This document shows positions 1 through 6,942 of a stretch of DNA of 16,022 nt, in pieces. The position numbers were made by a program, and so were the translations under genes. The notes under the pieces are model-generated. The model was not told the origin of the DNA and made no database searches. It saw only the letters and a program-made list of their open reading frames with translations. The stretch's first letter is position 1. The number at the start of each line of letters is the position of its first letter. The DNA comes from PVC group bacterium (GTDB lineage Bacteria; Verrucomicrobiota; Kiritimatiellia; SS1-B-03-39; UBA6053): positions 1-16,022 of the forward strand of contig PXDP01000335.1 in assembly GCA_003565035.1 (NCBI GenBank), read 5' to 3'.

Positions 1-121
1 AGCGATACCGAAGAGATCTTATGCGTTCGGTCGCAAGCTCCCACCTAGCCGCTGATCCGTCCTCGTCGCAGGCTCCTGCGGGCGGGCGGCGAGGTCGCAT
101 AAGATCGTCTTCGTTATAGCT
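1..121. repeat. Large imperfect inverted repeat (foldback element)
   Basis: The first 25 bases of the window are nearly the reverse complement of positions 96-121. Aligned, the two arms differ by two substitutions near the outer ends and one inserted base; the inner CTTATGCG/CGCATAAG part is perfect. The roughly 70 bp between them contain a smaller hairpin (CGCAG at 66-70, CTGCG at 76-80). The repeat may extend left of the window. It lies just downstream of the leftward oxidoreductase gene. It could be a palindromic repeat element or a processed 3' structure; there is no T-tract of the kind expected for an intrinsic terminator. Confidence 0.6.
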
Positions 122-140
122 CCCCAGCTCCCGGCGCTCC

Positions 141-179
141 CCCCCTTGCAGGGGGCCGCCCCTCCGCTTGGTCGGGGGG
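141..179. repeat. Pair of adjacent GC-rich hairpins
   Basis: CCCCC at 141-145 pairs with GGGGG at 151-155 across a TTGCA loop. Just after it, CCCC-T-CCG (159-166) can pair with CGGGGGG (173-179), with one bulged T. Two strong palindromes beside the larger inverted repeat at 1-121 recall clustered REP/BIME-type intergenic elements, but I cannot assign a family. On the minus strand the pair lies about 90 bp beyond the stop codon of the oxidoreductase gene, without a T-run, so it could be only a transcript-stabilising structure. The rest of 1-266 shows no gene. Confidence 0.35.
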
Positions 180-266
180 TGTCGCCGCGACTGCATCACG
201 TTTTGACGCCAATGGTTCCGTAGTCGTCGCAACACCCCTGTGGCAAGCACAGTGCCGCCGGGGGGC

Positions 267-1976
267 TTATGCGTTGACCGGTCGGGTGACCTGGCTGACC
301 TTCTGGAGGGTGATGCATTCCACTGGACAGACCTCCACGCAGGCTCCGCAGCGGATGCATTCGTTCTGGTCGAGATGCAGCCGGTTGTAGTTGCGGGTGT
401 TGGTGCTGGGGATGTAGCCGCTGATCCGGTCGTTCTGATCGTAAATCAAATCGCTGACTTTCACGATGCAGTTTTCCACCGGTTTGACCTGCAGGCAGCG
501 GTCACAATAGATGCAAAGATCATTGTCGATTTCAAATTTGTAGTGGCAGAGATAGCAGCGCGAGGCTTCCGTAGCGCTGTCTTTTTTGGACAAACCTTCC
601 TCAACTTCGTCGGTCACCCCCCGCGTAGACGGGTCGCGTTCGGGCATCTCGAGGCGGGGCAGGGCATCCAGGGCCCGTGTACGTCCGGTGGTTTTCGCGT
701 CCTCAGCAATGACCACCGTTTCGAATCGGTCGGTGCCCATAAGTTCCCGGTCCACGGCGCGGGCGACGGATTTGCCGTGCCCAATGGCTTCGATCAGCGA
801 TCCGGGACCGTTGAGCGCGTCGCCGGCTATGTGAAGACCCGGAATCTCCCGCCACCAGCCGGCGGCTTTCTGGCCGGTTCCCAGCAGCAGGGTGGTGCAG
901 GGGACCTCGAACTCGCTGCCGGGAACCGTCTCCGGGCGGGCGCGTCCGTCCGGCTGTGCGATCATGCGGGTCTCCGCGAAACGCACGGCGCAGACCCCGC
1001 CATCGCTGTCACCGAGAATTTCCACCGGCGCAACATTGAAACGGGCGGTGACCCCTTCGGTTTTGAATTGGTGGAGTTCGTGTTCGCCAATGTACATTTC
1101 TTTCGGCGAGCGCCGGTAGTACATCCCGACCCGGGCGGCCCCCAGACGGCGGGCCATACGGGCGCAGTCCACGGCGGTGAAGCCCCCGCCAATCACCACC
1201 ACCTCACCGCCGACCTCCGGCCGCTCCCCGGCGTTGACTGCTTTGAGAAAGGTGAGCCCGTGATGTACGCCGGACAGCCCGATGCCCGGCAGCTCCGGGA
1301 GGTTGGGCTCGTGGGTGCCGGCCGCAAGAATCACCGCGTCGAAGTTCTCCCGCAGAGCCGACAGCCTGGCCGCGTCGATCCGTTGGTTGCATTCGAAGCG
1401 GACTCCCTGGGCGGCGATTTGGTTCACTTCGCGGCGGACAATCTCACGGGGCAGCCGGAATTCGGGGATGCCCTGGATCATTAGACCGCCCGCTTCGCTG
1501 TGGGCCTCGAATACGGTGACCGCGTGCCCCTGGAGGCAGAGTTCGCGCGCGGCGGTCAGTCCCGCGGCCCCGCCGCCGACCACGGCCACGTTTTTTCCGC
1601 TGGGCGGAAAGAGCGGATCGAGTCGAACCGGATCTTTGGACTGCATAAAATCATCGGCGGAGCGTTTGGAGAAGCAGATGGCGACCGGCTCACCGAGACC
1701 GTCCCAGCCGTGACGGCAGGCCGGTTCGCAGGGGCGGGTGCAGGTACGTCCCAGAATGGCGGGAAAGACATTGTCGCGAAGATTGATGCGGTAGGCTTCC
1801 GCATAGTTCCCGAGGCGCACGGCATCCAGATAGCCCGGGATATCCGTATCGGCCGGACAGGCGGCGCGGCAGGGCACGTTTTTCGCCATCCAGTCGAAAT
1901 CTTTGGCGTGGCATCCTTCGCCCTCAGGCATGGAAAGGGCACATTGCGGGGGTTGGTGAAGCGTCTGTGATGTCAT
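267..1976 (-). CDS. GltD-family FAD/NAD(P)H oxidoreductase with C-terminal ferredoxin domain
   Basis: A 569-residue flavoprotein of the glutamate synthase small-subunit (GltD/PreT/NfnB-like) family, which moves electrons between NAD(P)H, FAD and Fe-S clusters. The N-terminal Fe-S-binding domain has C36-x3-C40-P and C79-x3-C83-x3-C87. The FAD site is the GGGAAG motif near 134-139, and a second dinucleotide motif GGGFTAVD lies at 263-270. A CYLC pair at 474-477 leads into a ferredoxin module with C488, C491, C494, C503 and then C540, C543, C546, C550-P. GltD itself is usually about 470 residues and lacks this tail, so true glutamate synthase function is doubtful and no large subunit is adjacent. 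The gene diverges from sucC by 153 bp, which suggests a role in 2-oxoacid or ferredoxin metabolism, but that is inference. The start gives the full N-terminal domain; no strong ribosome binding site is visible. Confidence 0.85.
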   Translation of the reverse strand: MTSQTLHQPPQCALSMPEGEGCHAKDFDWMAKNVPCRAACPADTDIPGYLDAVRLGNYAEAYRINLRDNVFPAILGRTCTRPCEPACRHGWDGLGEPVAICFSKRSADDFMQSKDPVRLDPLFPPSGKNVAVVGGGAAGLTAARELCLQGHAVTVFEAHSEAGGLMIQGIPEFRLPREIVRREVNQIAAQGVRFECNQRIDAARLSALRENFDAVILAAGTHEPNLPELPGIGLSGVHHGLTFLKAVNAGERPEVGGEVVVIGGGFTAVDCARMARRLGAARVGMYYRRSPKEMYIGEHELHQFKTEGVTARFNVAPVEILGDSDGGVCAVRFAETRMIAQPDGRARPETVPGSEFEVPCTTLLLGTGQKAAGWWREIPGLHIAGDALNGPGSLIEAIGHGKSVARAVDRELMGTDRFETVVIAEDAKTTGRTRALDALPRLEMPERDPSTRGVTDEVEEGLSKKDSATEASRCYLCHYKFEIDNDLCIYCDRCLQVKPVENCIVKVSDLIYDQNDRISGYIPSTNTRNYNRLHLDQNECIRCGACVEVCPVECITLQKVSQVTRPVNA

Positions 1977-2129
1977 TTTGTCTTATTATCAGGCCCGGGC
2001 AGAAGGGTCCAACCCAAAACCGACACATATCGTTGAGAAGTATGATTTATCTTTTTCCTTGCAGGAGCGGGGGTTTGGCCGTAGCAAATGCTGGTCTTTC
2101 TTTCAACAACCGAGGATTAACCAAAACCC

Positions 2130-3269
2130 ATGAACATTCACGAATATCAAGCAAAAGCCCTTTTCCGCGAGGCGGGAATTTCGGTGCCGGAGGGACGGCT
2201 GGCCACCAGCGTCGATCAGGCTGTTTCCGCATTTGAAGAATTAAACGCGCCGATTGTGGCGGTCAAAGCACAGGTCCATGTGGGCGGCCGCGGCAAAGCG
2301 GGGGGCGTAAAGCTGGCCCGCAGCGCTGAGGAGGTCCGCGCCGCCGCTGAAGCGATACTGGGCATGGACATCAAGGGGCATACGGTTCACCGGCTCTGGA
2401 TCGAAAAGGGCAGTGATATTCAGCGCGAGGCGTATGTGAGTGTGATTCTGGACCGTTCCGCCAAGAGCGTGGGCTTTATTGCCAGTGCCGAGGGCGGCAT
2501 GGATATCGAGGAGGTTGCCGAGAGCACCCCGGAGAAAATTCTCCTCTTCGGCGTGAACGACTACAGCTTCCCGGAAGCCGAGGCCCGCAAGGCGGCGGCG
2601 CAGTTGTTCGACGGACAGGGCGTGGACGCGATTGTCGATGTGCTGCACAAACTGCACACGCTGTTCCTGGAGAAAGATCTCTCTCTGGTCGAAATCAATC
2701 CGCTGGTCCTCACCGGCTCCGGAGAGGTGGTGGCCCTGGACGGAAAGGTGAATATCGACGACAACGCGCTGATGCGTCAGCCGGACCTGCTCGAACTCCG
2801 CGACATGAACGAGGAGAGCGAGGCCGAAATCGAGGCCAAAGAAAAAGGCCTGGCGTTTATTCAGCTCGACGGCGATATCGGCTGCATGGTGAACGGCGCC
2901 GGTCTGGCGATGGCCACCATGGACATGATCAATCTCTTCGGCGGCAAGCCCGCCAACTTCCTGGATGTGGGCGGCAGTTCCAATCCCGAAAAAGTGGTGC
3001 ATGCTTTCCGGTACATTCTCGCGCCCGGCAACATCAAAGCGGTGCTGATCAATATCTTCGGCGGGATCACCCGCTGTGATGACATCGCCCGGGGGATTCT
3101 CAAAGCCTTCGACACCATGGACATCTCCGTGCCGGTGGTGGTCCGCCTGACCGGCACCAACGCGGAGGAGGGCAAAGCGCTCCTGGAAGGCTCCAAACTG
3201 ATTCCGGCGACCTCGTTTGCCGAGGCTGTCAAAAAAACCATCGCACTCGGGAAAGGAGAAGCGGCATGA
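2130..3269 (+). CDS. sucC: Succinyl-CoA synthetase (ADP-forming), beta subunit
   Basis: The ATP-grasp beta subunit of succinyl-CoA synthetase, the cytoplasmic citric-acid-cycle enzyme that couples succinyl-CoA cleavage to ADP phosphorylation, reversibly. The 379-residue length fits the family (about 388 in E. coli). It begins with MNIHEYQAK, has K46 and the nucleotide-binding GGRGKAGGV at 52-60, an INPLV segment that contributes Mg binding, and the C-terminal CoA-ligase segment with NIFGGITRCD. A weak GAGG lies upstream of the start, with rather long spacing. The stop overlaps the sucD start as ATGA, so the two subunits are translationally coupled, as expected for an alpha2beta2 or alpha-beta complex. 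No promoter could be named confidently in the 153-bp divergent gap (1977-2129). Confidence 0.97.
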   Translation: MNIHEYQAKALFREAGISVPEGRLATSVDQAVSAFEELNAPIVAVKAQVHVGGRGKAGGVKLARSAEEVRAAAEAILGMDIKGHTVHRLWIEKGSDIQREAYVSVILDRSAKSVGFIASAEGGMDIEEVAESTPEKILLFGVNDYSFPEAEARKAAAQLFDGQGVDAIVDVLHKLHTLFLEKDLSLVEINPLVLTGSGEVVALDGKVNIDDNALMRQPDLLELRDMNEESEAEIEAKEKGLAFIQLDGDIGCMVNGAGLAMATMDMINLFGGKPANFLDVGGSSNPEKVVHAFRYILAPGNIKAVLINIFGGITRCDDIARGILKAFDTMDISVPVVVRLTGTNAEEGKALLEGSKLIPATSFAEAVKKTIALGKGEAA

Positions 3270-4135
3270 GTATTTATATCGACAACGACACACAGGTGAT
3301 TGTCCAGGGCATTACCGGCCGTGACGGCTCGTTTCACACCGGGCAGATGCTCGAATACGGCACGAAAATTGTCGGCGGGGTCACGCCCGGCAAGGGCGGT
3401 CAGACCGCCAATGGCGTACCGGTGTTCAACAGTGTGGCCGAGGCCAAAGCCGCGGTGCGGGTGGATGCGACGGTGATTTATGTGCCCGCCAAATTTGCCA
3501 AAGGCGCGATGCAGGAGGCGGTGGACGCGGAGATTCCGCTGATCATCTGCATCACCGAAGGCGTGCCGGTGAACGACATGGTGGGCATTTACCATCAGGT
3601 GCGGGCCAAAGGGCTGACGCTGATCGGTCCGAACTGTCCCGGACTCATCAGTCCCGGAAAAAGCAAGATCGGCATCATGCCGGGCAGCATCTGCATTCCC
3701 GGCAAGGTTGGGGTTATCAGCCGTTCCGGTACGCTGACCTATGAGATTGTGCACGCGCTGACCGGACTGGGCATTGGCCAGTCCACCTGTGTGGGCATTG
3801 GCGGCGATCCGATTGTGGGGAGCAATTTCCGCGATGTGCTGCCGCTGTTTGAGAACGATCCCGACACGGAAGCGATTGTGCTGGTGGGGGAAATCGGCGG
3901 GGACGAAGAGGAAAAAACCGCCGCGTATATCAAAGAAAACATCCGCAAACCCTGTTTCGCGTACATTGTCGGTGCCAGTGCGCCGGAAGGCAAGCGGATG
4001 GGCCATGCGGGCGCGATTGTTTCCGGCAACGCCGGGACGGCCGCCTCCAAGCAGAAAGCCTTTGCCGATGCCGGCGTCCCTGTCGCCAAAACCATTGACG
4101 AGGTCGCGGAAAACGTGGCCAAGGCGTTTGGGTGA
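3266..4135 (+). CDS. sucD: Succinyl-CoA synthetase (ADP-forming), alpha subunit
   Basis: The 289-residue alpha subunit, which binds CoA in an N-terminal Rossmann fold and carries the histidine that is phosphorylated during catalysis. That residue is H247 in RMGHAGAI, matching the family active site. Other family landmarks are QGITGRDG near the N-terminus, the GPNCPG motif in the middle, and SRSGTLTYE. The start overlaps the sucC stop by four bases, and AGGAG lies a suitable distance upstream inside sucC. Together with sucC it forms a two-gene operon closed by a probable terminator. The length is normal and no catalytic residue appears to be missing. Confidence 0.97.
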   Translation: MSIYIDNDTQVIVQGITGRDGSFHTGQMLEYGTKIVGGVTPGKGGQTANGVPVFNSVAEAKAAVRVDATVIYVPAKFAKGAMQEAVDAEIPLIICITEGVPVNDMVGIYHQVRAKGLTLIGPNCPGLISPGKSKIGIMPGSICIPGKVGVISRSGTLTYEIVHALTGLGIGQSTCVGIGGDPIVGSNFRDVLPLFENDPDTEAIVLVGEIGGDEEEKTAAYIKENIRKPCFAYIVGASAPEGKRMGHAGAIVSGNAGTAASKQKAFADAGVPVAKTIDEVAENVAKAFG

Positions 4136-4166
4136 GCGCCGAGTAGCTCGACCCTGATCGTTTTTT
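4130..4166 (+). terminator. Probable intrinsic terminator of sucCD
   Basis: GGGTGAGC (4130-4137) pairs with GCTC-G-ACCC (4146-4154), forming an eight-base-pair stem with one bulged G and an eight-base loop. Six Ts follow at 4161-4166, after a six-base spacer that is longer than ideal. The stem begins in the last sense codon of sucD and includes its stop codon. A shorter alternative stem, CGAG/CTCG, lies inside the same stretch. Confidence 0.45.
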
Positions 4167-4200
4167 ACAGAAGAAAAGGGAGGGGATAAAGGTGCCCAAA

Positions 4201-4422
4201 GGGAGGATAGCCTTTCAGGCTGTCTCCCTGCCTCTCCGCCGCCTCAGGCTGAAAGCCTAAGCTCCTTTTGAAACGAACCCGTCGGGCATAAACCCATTCC
4301 GGAATGCCCTACGGCTCTCCGTTTCATTCCTGGAATTCCATCAAAAGAGATCACAAACCATCCCTTTTCTTAAAAGGTTTACGGATTTCTTAGCATCCGT
4401 TGTCCGGCGTAGACATCCGTTG
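4201..4422. repeat. Non-coding tract of clustered hairpins and short repeats
   Basis: I see no gene between sucD and the antitoxin (4136-4538, about 400 bp); instead there is a chain of inverted repeats. GGGAGGATAGCC (4201-4212) pairs with GGCTGTCTCCC (4218-4228). AGGCT/AGCCT face each other at 4246-4258. CCGTCGGGCAT (4279-4289) faces ATGCCCTACGG (4304-4314) with one mismatch, flanked by GAAACG (4270) and CGTTTC (4320). The loop contains the perfect 12-bp palindrome CATTCCGGAATG (4295-4306). CCTTTT/AAAAGG pair at 4363-4377 and ACGGAT/ATCCGT at 4381-4400. CATCCGTTG is repeated directly at 4394 and 4414. The tract looks AT-richer than the flanking operons. It could be a palindromic mobile-element relic or a structured RNA. 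Confidence 0.5.
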
Positions 4423-4503
4423 GGCATTTTTGATTATCGTTAGGGTCGGACTTCGGTGTTAGAAAAATCAGCCGTAGGAATGCCCCTTCGCGCGCCTATT
4501 CGT

Positions 4504-4540
4504 TTGACAAATTATGTTTATGACTACATCATATAGTCAT
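4504..4540 (+). promoter_or_regulatory. Putative antitoxin-toxin promoter and palindromic operator
   Basis: TTGACA at 4504-4509 is a perfect -35 consensus; with 17-bp spacing the -10 would be CATCAT at 4527-4532, a weak match. Over it lies a perfect interrupted palindrome: ATGACTA at 4520-4526 and TAGTCAT at 4534-4540, separated by CATCATA. The right arm contains the AT of the antitoxin start codon. Such antitoxin-proximal palindromes are typical autoregulatory operators of Phd/YefM-type modules. No Shine-Dalgarno sequence precedes the ATG, and the predicted transcription start falls close to the ATG itself, so the mRNA may be leaderless. Confidence 0.5.
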
Positions 4541-4775
4541 GAAAACACTCTCCGTATCTGAATTCAAAAAAAACTGTACCCGGGTTCTGCGTGAACTTCC
4601 TCTGAGTGGGGAACCCATTCTGATTACCAGTCGGAGAAAAGTGGTGGCAAAGGTGATATCGACCCGGCAAAAGGGAGTACATCCCTCTTGGGGGGCATTG
4701 TCCGGTCGGGTTCTTCACGTTGCGGAGGATTTTGATGCCCCCATGGGAGACCAGGAGTGGGATGCTTCTCAATGA
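4539..4775 (+). CDS. Phd/YefM-family antitoxin
   Basis: A 78-residue protein beginning MKTLSVSEFKKNCTRVLREL, the form of the Phd/YefM DNA-binding fold in which the N-terminal part binds DNA as a dimer. It continues with the characteristic strand segment of the type PILITSRRKVVAKV (about residues 26-39). The C-terminal third, rich in acidic and aromatic residues, would be the disordered tail that wraps the toxin. The partner is the PIN toxin directly downstream, overlapping by ATGA. Antitoxins of this family repress their own operon, and the palindrome at 4520-4540 overlapping the start codon is the likely site. The family call rests on pattern and partner, with no search behind it. Confidence 0.82.
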   Translation: MKTLSVSEFKKNCTRVLRELPLSGEPILITSRRKVVAKVISTRQKGVHPSWGALSGRVLHVAEDFDAPMGDQEWDASQ

Positions 4776-5167
4776 CTTATCTTCTGGATACGCACATTTG
4801 GATCTGGCTGTTGGATTGTCCTGAGAAACTTTCCGTTGCTGCGGCTGAGGCAATTAATGATCCTGCAGGAGGATGCTGCGGAGTAGCGGACATCAGCATT
4901 TGGGAGATTGCCCGAAAAGAATCCTTGGGCAAGCTGGAACTCTCTCTCTCCTCCAGAATTTGGCTGTGTCGTGCCACGCAATCACCCGGTATCGAGATGT
5001 TGCGGGCAGATGCGGAGATCGCCTGGGAATCCTGTAACCTTCCGGGGGAATTTCATCGGGACCCCGCAGACCAGATTATTGTGGCCACGGCTCGTATTCT
5101 CGGACTGACGCTTATCACCCGTGATGAAAAGATTCTCAACTATTCCGGGGTAAAATCACTCTGGTAG
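4772..5167 (+). CDS. PIN-domain ribonuclease toxin (VapC-like)
   Basis: A 131-residue PIN-domain protein, by family a Mg-dependent RNase that inhibits growth when free of its antitoxin. The acidic active-site set is present: D6 in YLLDTH, E45 in ISIWEIARKE, D97/D100 in RDPADQ and D118 in TRDEKI. I chose the ATG at 4772 because it overlaps the antitoxin stop (ATGA) and starts the domain exactly at MTYLLDTH. An in-frame ATG at 4757 would add five residues with no homology value. There is no Shine-Dalgarno sequence, so translation is probably coupled to the antitoxin. This subclass, PIN toxin with Phd/YefM antitoxin, is common in bacteria. Local composition is less GC-rich than the flanking operons, which is compatible with transfer. 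Confidence 0.88.
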   Translation: MTYLLDTHIWIWLLDCPEKLSVAAAEAINDPAGGCCGVADISIWEIARKESLGKLELSLSSRIWLCRATQSPGIEMLRADAEIAWESCNLPGEFHRDPADQIIVATARILGLTLITRDEKILNYSGVKSLW

Positions 5168-5348
5168 CGCTAATAGTATACACATTTTGCTGAGCCATTC
5201 CTGACCGTTGGCCCGAAGACCGCTGCCCTTTCAAACTGAGGTCTGGAACCCTTCCGCGATGCGCCCGCTTAAAACTCGAAAAAAAGTCTGGTCTTTCGTT
5301 TGAAGGCTGTTTATCTTTCAGGCCTTAACCTTCTTCAGGAGACTTGAT

Positions 5349-5552
5349 ATGGCCGAATTGGAATTTGAAATAACCGAGACCCCGAAAAAGAAACAGAAAG
5401 CCGACGTGGCCGGCTGGATGGTCGCGCTTGCGGTGATTACCTTTGTCTGTTTCGCCGGCGCGTTGGCCATGCAGGTGATGGAGCGGATGTATCATCGGGG
5501 TCAGTTGCCGAATGATGCGGATCCCTATTCGACACCGGCCTTGCTGCCCTGA
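5349..5552 (+). CDS. Small single-pass membrane protein, function unknown
   Basis: A 67-residue protein that I do not recognise. An acidic then lysine-rich N-terminus (residues 1-18, including PKKKQKA) precedes one hydrophobic segment, about residues 20-43, rich in V, A, F and L. A short tail with HRGQLPNDADPYSTP follows. By the positive-inside rule the N-terminus is probably cytoplasmic. A good ribosome binding site (AGGAGA ending about eight bases before the ATG) supports expression, and a strong hairpin follows the stop at 5575-5620, so it may be a single-gene unit. The 181-bp gap upstream (5168-5348) shows no other gene and no promoter I would commit to. Confidence 0.65.
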   Translation: MAELEFEITETPKKKQKADVAGWMVALAVITFVCFAGALAMQVMERMYHRGQLPNDADPYSTPALLP

Positions 5553-5574
5553 TTGGCGGGATCGTTTTTGATGT

Positions 5575-5620
5575 GCCCTGTGGCTGGCGGCTTTCCTAAG
5601 CGTCCGCAAGCCCGCAGGGC
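5575..5620 (+). terminator. Long hairpin, probable terminator after the small membrane gene
   Basis: GCCCTGTGGCTGGCGG (5575-5590) pairs with CCGCAAGCCCGCAGGGC (5604-5620) with two mismatches and one bulge, closing a 13-base loop. GTTTTA follows directly. The T-run is short (four), but a second T6 at 5647-5652 after a weak CCGG/CCGG stem could add to termination. The element separates the small membrane protein from the channel gene. Confidence 0.5.
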
Positions 5621-5669
5621 GTTTTACTCCGGCGTTCTGCTCCGGCTTTTTTCTTGGGAGTGATGATCT

Positions 5670-6935
5670 ATGCAGGGAAATATACTGGGTTGGATTGAAG
5701 AGGCCACCCCCTTTATCGCATCGCCCTGGAACCGGGTGTTCAGCCGCGTGCTTGTGGGACTCGGTCTTCTTCTGGTGTGTGCCCTGGCAAACTGGATTGC
5801 CAAGCGGGTGATTGTGCGGGTGATTCATAAAATCACCCGGAAAACCCGGGTGAAATGGGATCAAACCCTTTCGGATCGCGGGGTCTTTATCCGCCTGTCG
5901 CATTTGGTGCCGGGTCTGATTTTATACCACGGCGCGCACTTGTTTGAGGAACCGATGACCACGCTTTGGCTGCAGCGGATGGCCATGGCCTACGTGGGGA
6001 TCTGCGTGGCCGCGAGTCTGCATGCGCTGCTGAACGCACTGCAGGATATTTACCGCAGTTTTCAGGACGCGCATGTCAAACCGATCACCGGCTATGTGCA
6101 GTCGGTCCAGCTGGTGCTGTGGCTGGGGGCGGTTGTGTACGCGGTGGCGACGCTGATGGGCCGCTCACCGGCGGGTTTCCTCACCGGTCTGGGGGCGCTC
6201 AGCGCGGTGCTCATGCTGGTGTTCCGGGACACCATCCTGGGCCTGGTGGCCGGGGTACAGCTCACCGCCAACGACATGGTGCGCATTGGCGACTGGATTG
6301 AGATGCCCAAGTACGGCGCCGACGGGGATGTGATTGATATCACACTGCATACGGTCATGGTGCGCAACTTTGATCAGACGATCACCACGATTCCCGCCCA
6401 CGCACTGATTGCGGATTCCTTCAAAAACTGGCGGGGGATGCACGAGTCCGGCGGCCGGCGGATCAAGCGCTCGCTGATGGTGGATCTTCATTCGGTGAAA
6501 TTCTGTGAGCCGGAGCTGCTGGAGAAATTCGCCAGGGTGCAGGTGCTCAAAGACTACATCGCGGAGCGCCGCAAACAAATCGACACCTGGAACGAAGAAA
6601 ACAAGGTGGATCTTTCCTGTCCGCTCAACGGTCGGCGGATCACCAATCTTGGCACGTTCCGGGCCTATATTACCGATTATTTGAAGCATCATCCGGCCAT
6701 TCATCAAAGCGGCATGGTGTTTTTGGTGCGCCAGATGGAGCCCACCGAAAAAGGCGTGCCTCTGGAAATCTATGTGTTCACCAAGGATACCCGCTGGCCG
6801 GTGTATGAAGGCATTCAGGCGGATATTTTTGATCACCTGATTGCAGCTGCCCCGTGGTTTGACCTATCGCTTTTCCAGACACCCAGTGGTTCGGATGTCC
6901 GTTCTCGCTTGCAAGCGGAATTTTCCGGGGTATGA
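5670..6935 (+). CDS. ybdG: MscS-family mechanosensitive channel (YbdG/MscM-like)
   Basis: A 421-residue inner-membrane channel that opens on membrane tension and protects against hypo-osmotic shock. Length and sequence resemble E. coli YbdG (415 residues). Membrane segments are visible at about 24-44, 100-124, 144-163 and the pore-lining glycine/alanine-rich helix 168-198 (FLTGLGALSAVLMLVFRD...). The beta domain follows with the YbdG-type run GDWIEMPKYGADGDVIDI (207-224) and VRNFD-TITTIP, then SFKNWRGM and GGRRIKRS near 250-268. The C-terminal domain has NLGTFRAYITDYL and IQADIFDHL. The inserted loop of YbdG-type channels, with an EEN-K stretch after about residue 310, is present. GGGAG lies nine bases before the ATG. 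The lipoprotein gene begins seven bases after the stop, so cotranscription is possible. Confidence 0.93.
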   Translation: MQGNILGWIEEATPFIASPWNRVFSRVLVGLGLLLVCALANWIAKRVIVRVIHKITRKTRVKWDQTLSDRGVFIRLSHLVPGLILYHGAHLFEEPMTTLWLQRMAMAYVGICVAASLHALLNALQDIYRSFQDAHVKPITGYVQSVQLVLWLGAVVYAVATLMGRSPAGFLTGLGALSAVLMLVFRDTILGLVAGVQLTANDMVRIGDWIEMPKYGADGDVIDITLHTVMVRNFDQTITTIPAHALIADSFKNWRGMHESGGRRIKRSLMVDLHSVKFCEPELLEKFARVQVLKDYIAERRKQIDTWNEENKVDLSCPLNGRRITNLGTFRAYITDYLKHHPAIHQSGMVFLVRQMEPTEKGVPLEIYVFTKDTRWPVYEGIQADIFDHLIAAAPWFDLSLFQTPSGSDVRSRLQAEFSGV

Positions 6936-6942
6936 TGCGCGC

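Noticed and set aside
240..1484. 414-residue plus-strand open frame opposite the oxidoreductase gene
   Set aside because: It is a shadow of the GltD-like gene. It has no family motifs, while the minus strand carries a full set of FAD and Fe-S motifs.
2241..4006. Long minus-strand open frames opposite sucC and sucD
   Set aside because: Histidine- and arginine-rich translations typical of antisense frames in GC-rich DNA; sucC and sucD are unambiguous on the plus strand.
4201..4440. Decayed insertion sequence with transposase gene
   Set aside because: No frame longer than a few tens of codons and no transposase motif could be read; only palindromes are visible, so it was kept as a structured repeat tract.
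4524..4853. 109-residue minus-strand frame over the antitoxin
   Set aside because: It overlaps a recognisable antitoxin-toxin pair with coupled overlap and catalytic residues; the antisense frame shows nothing.
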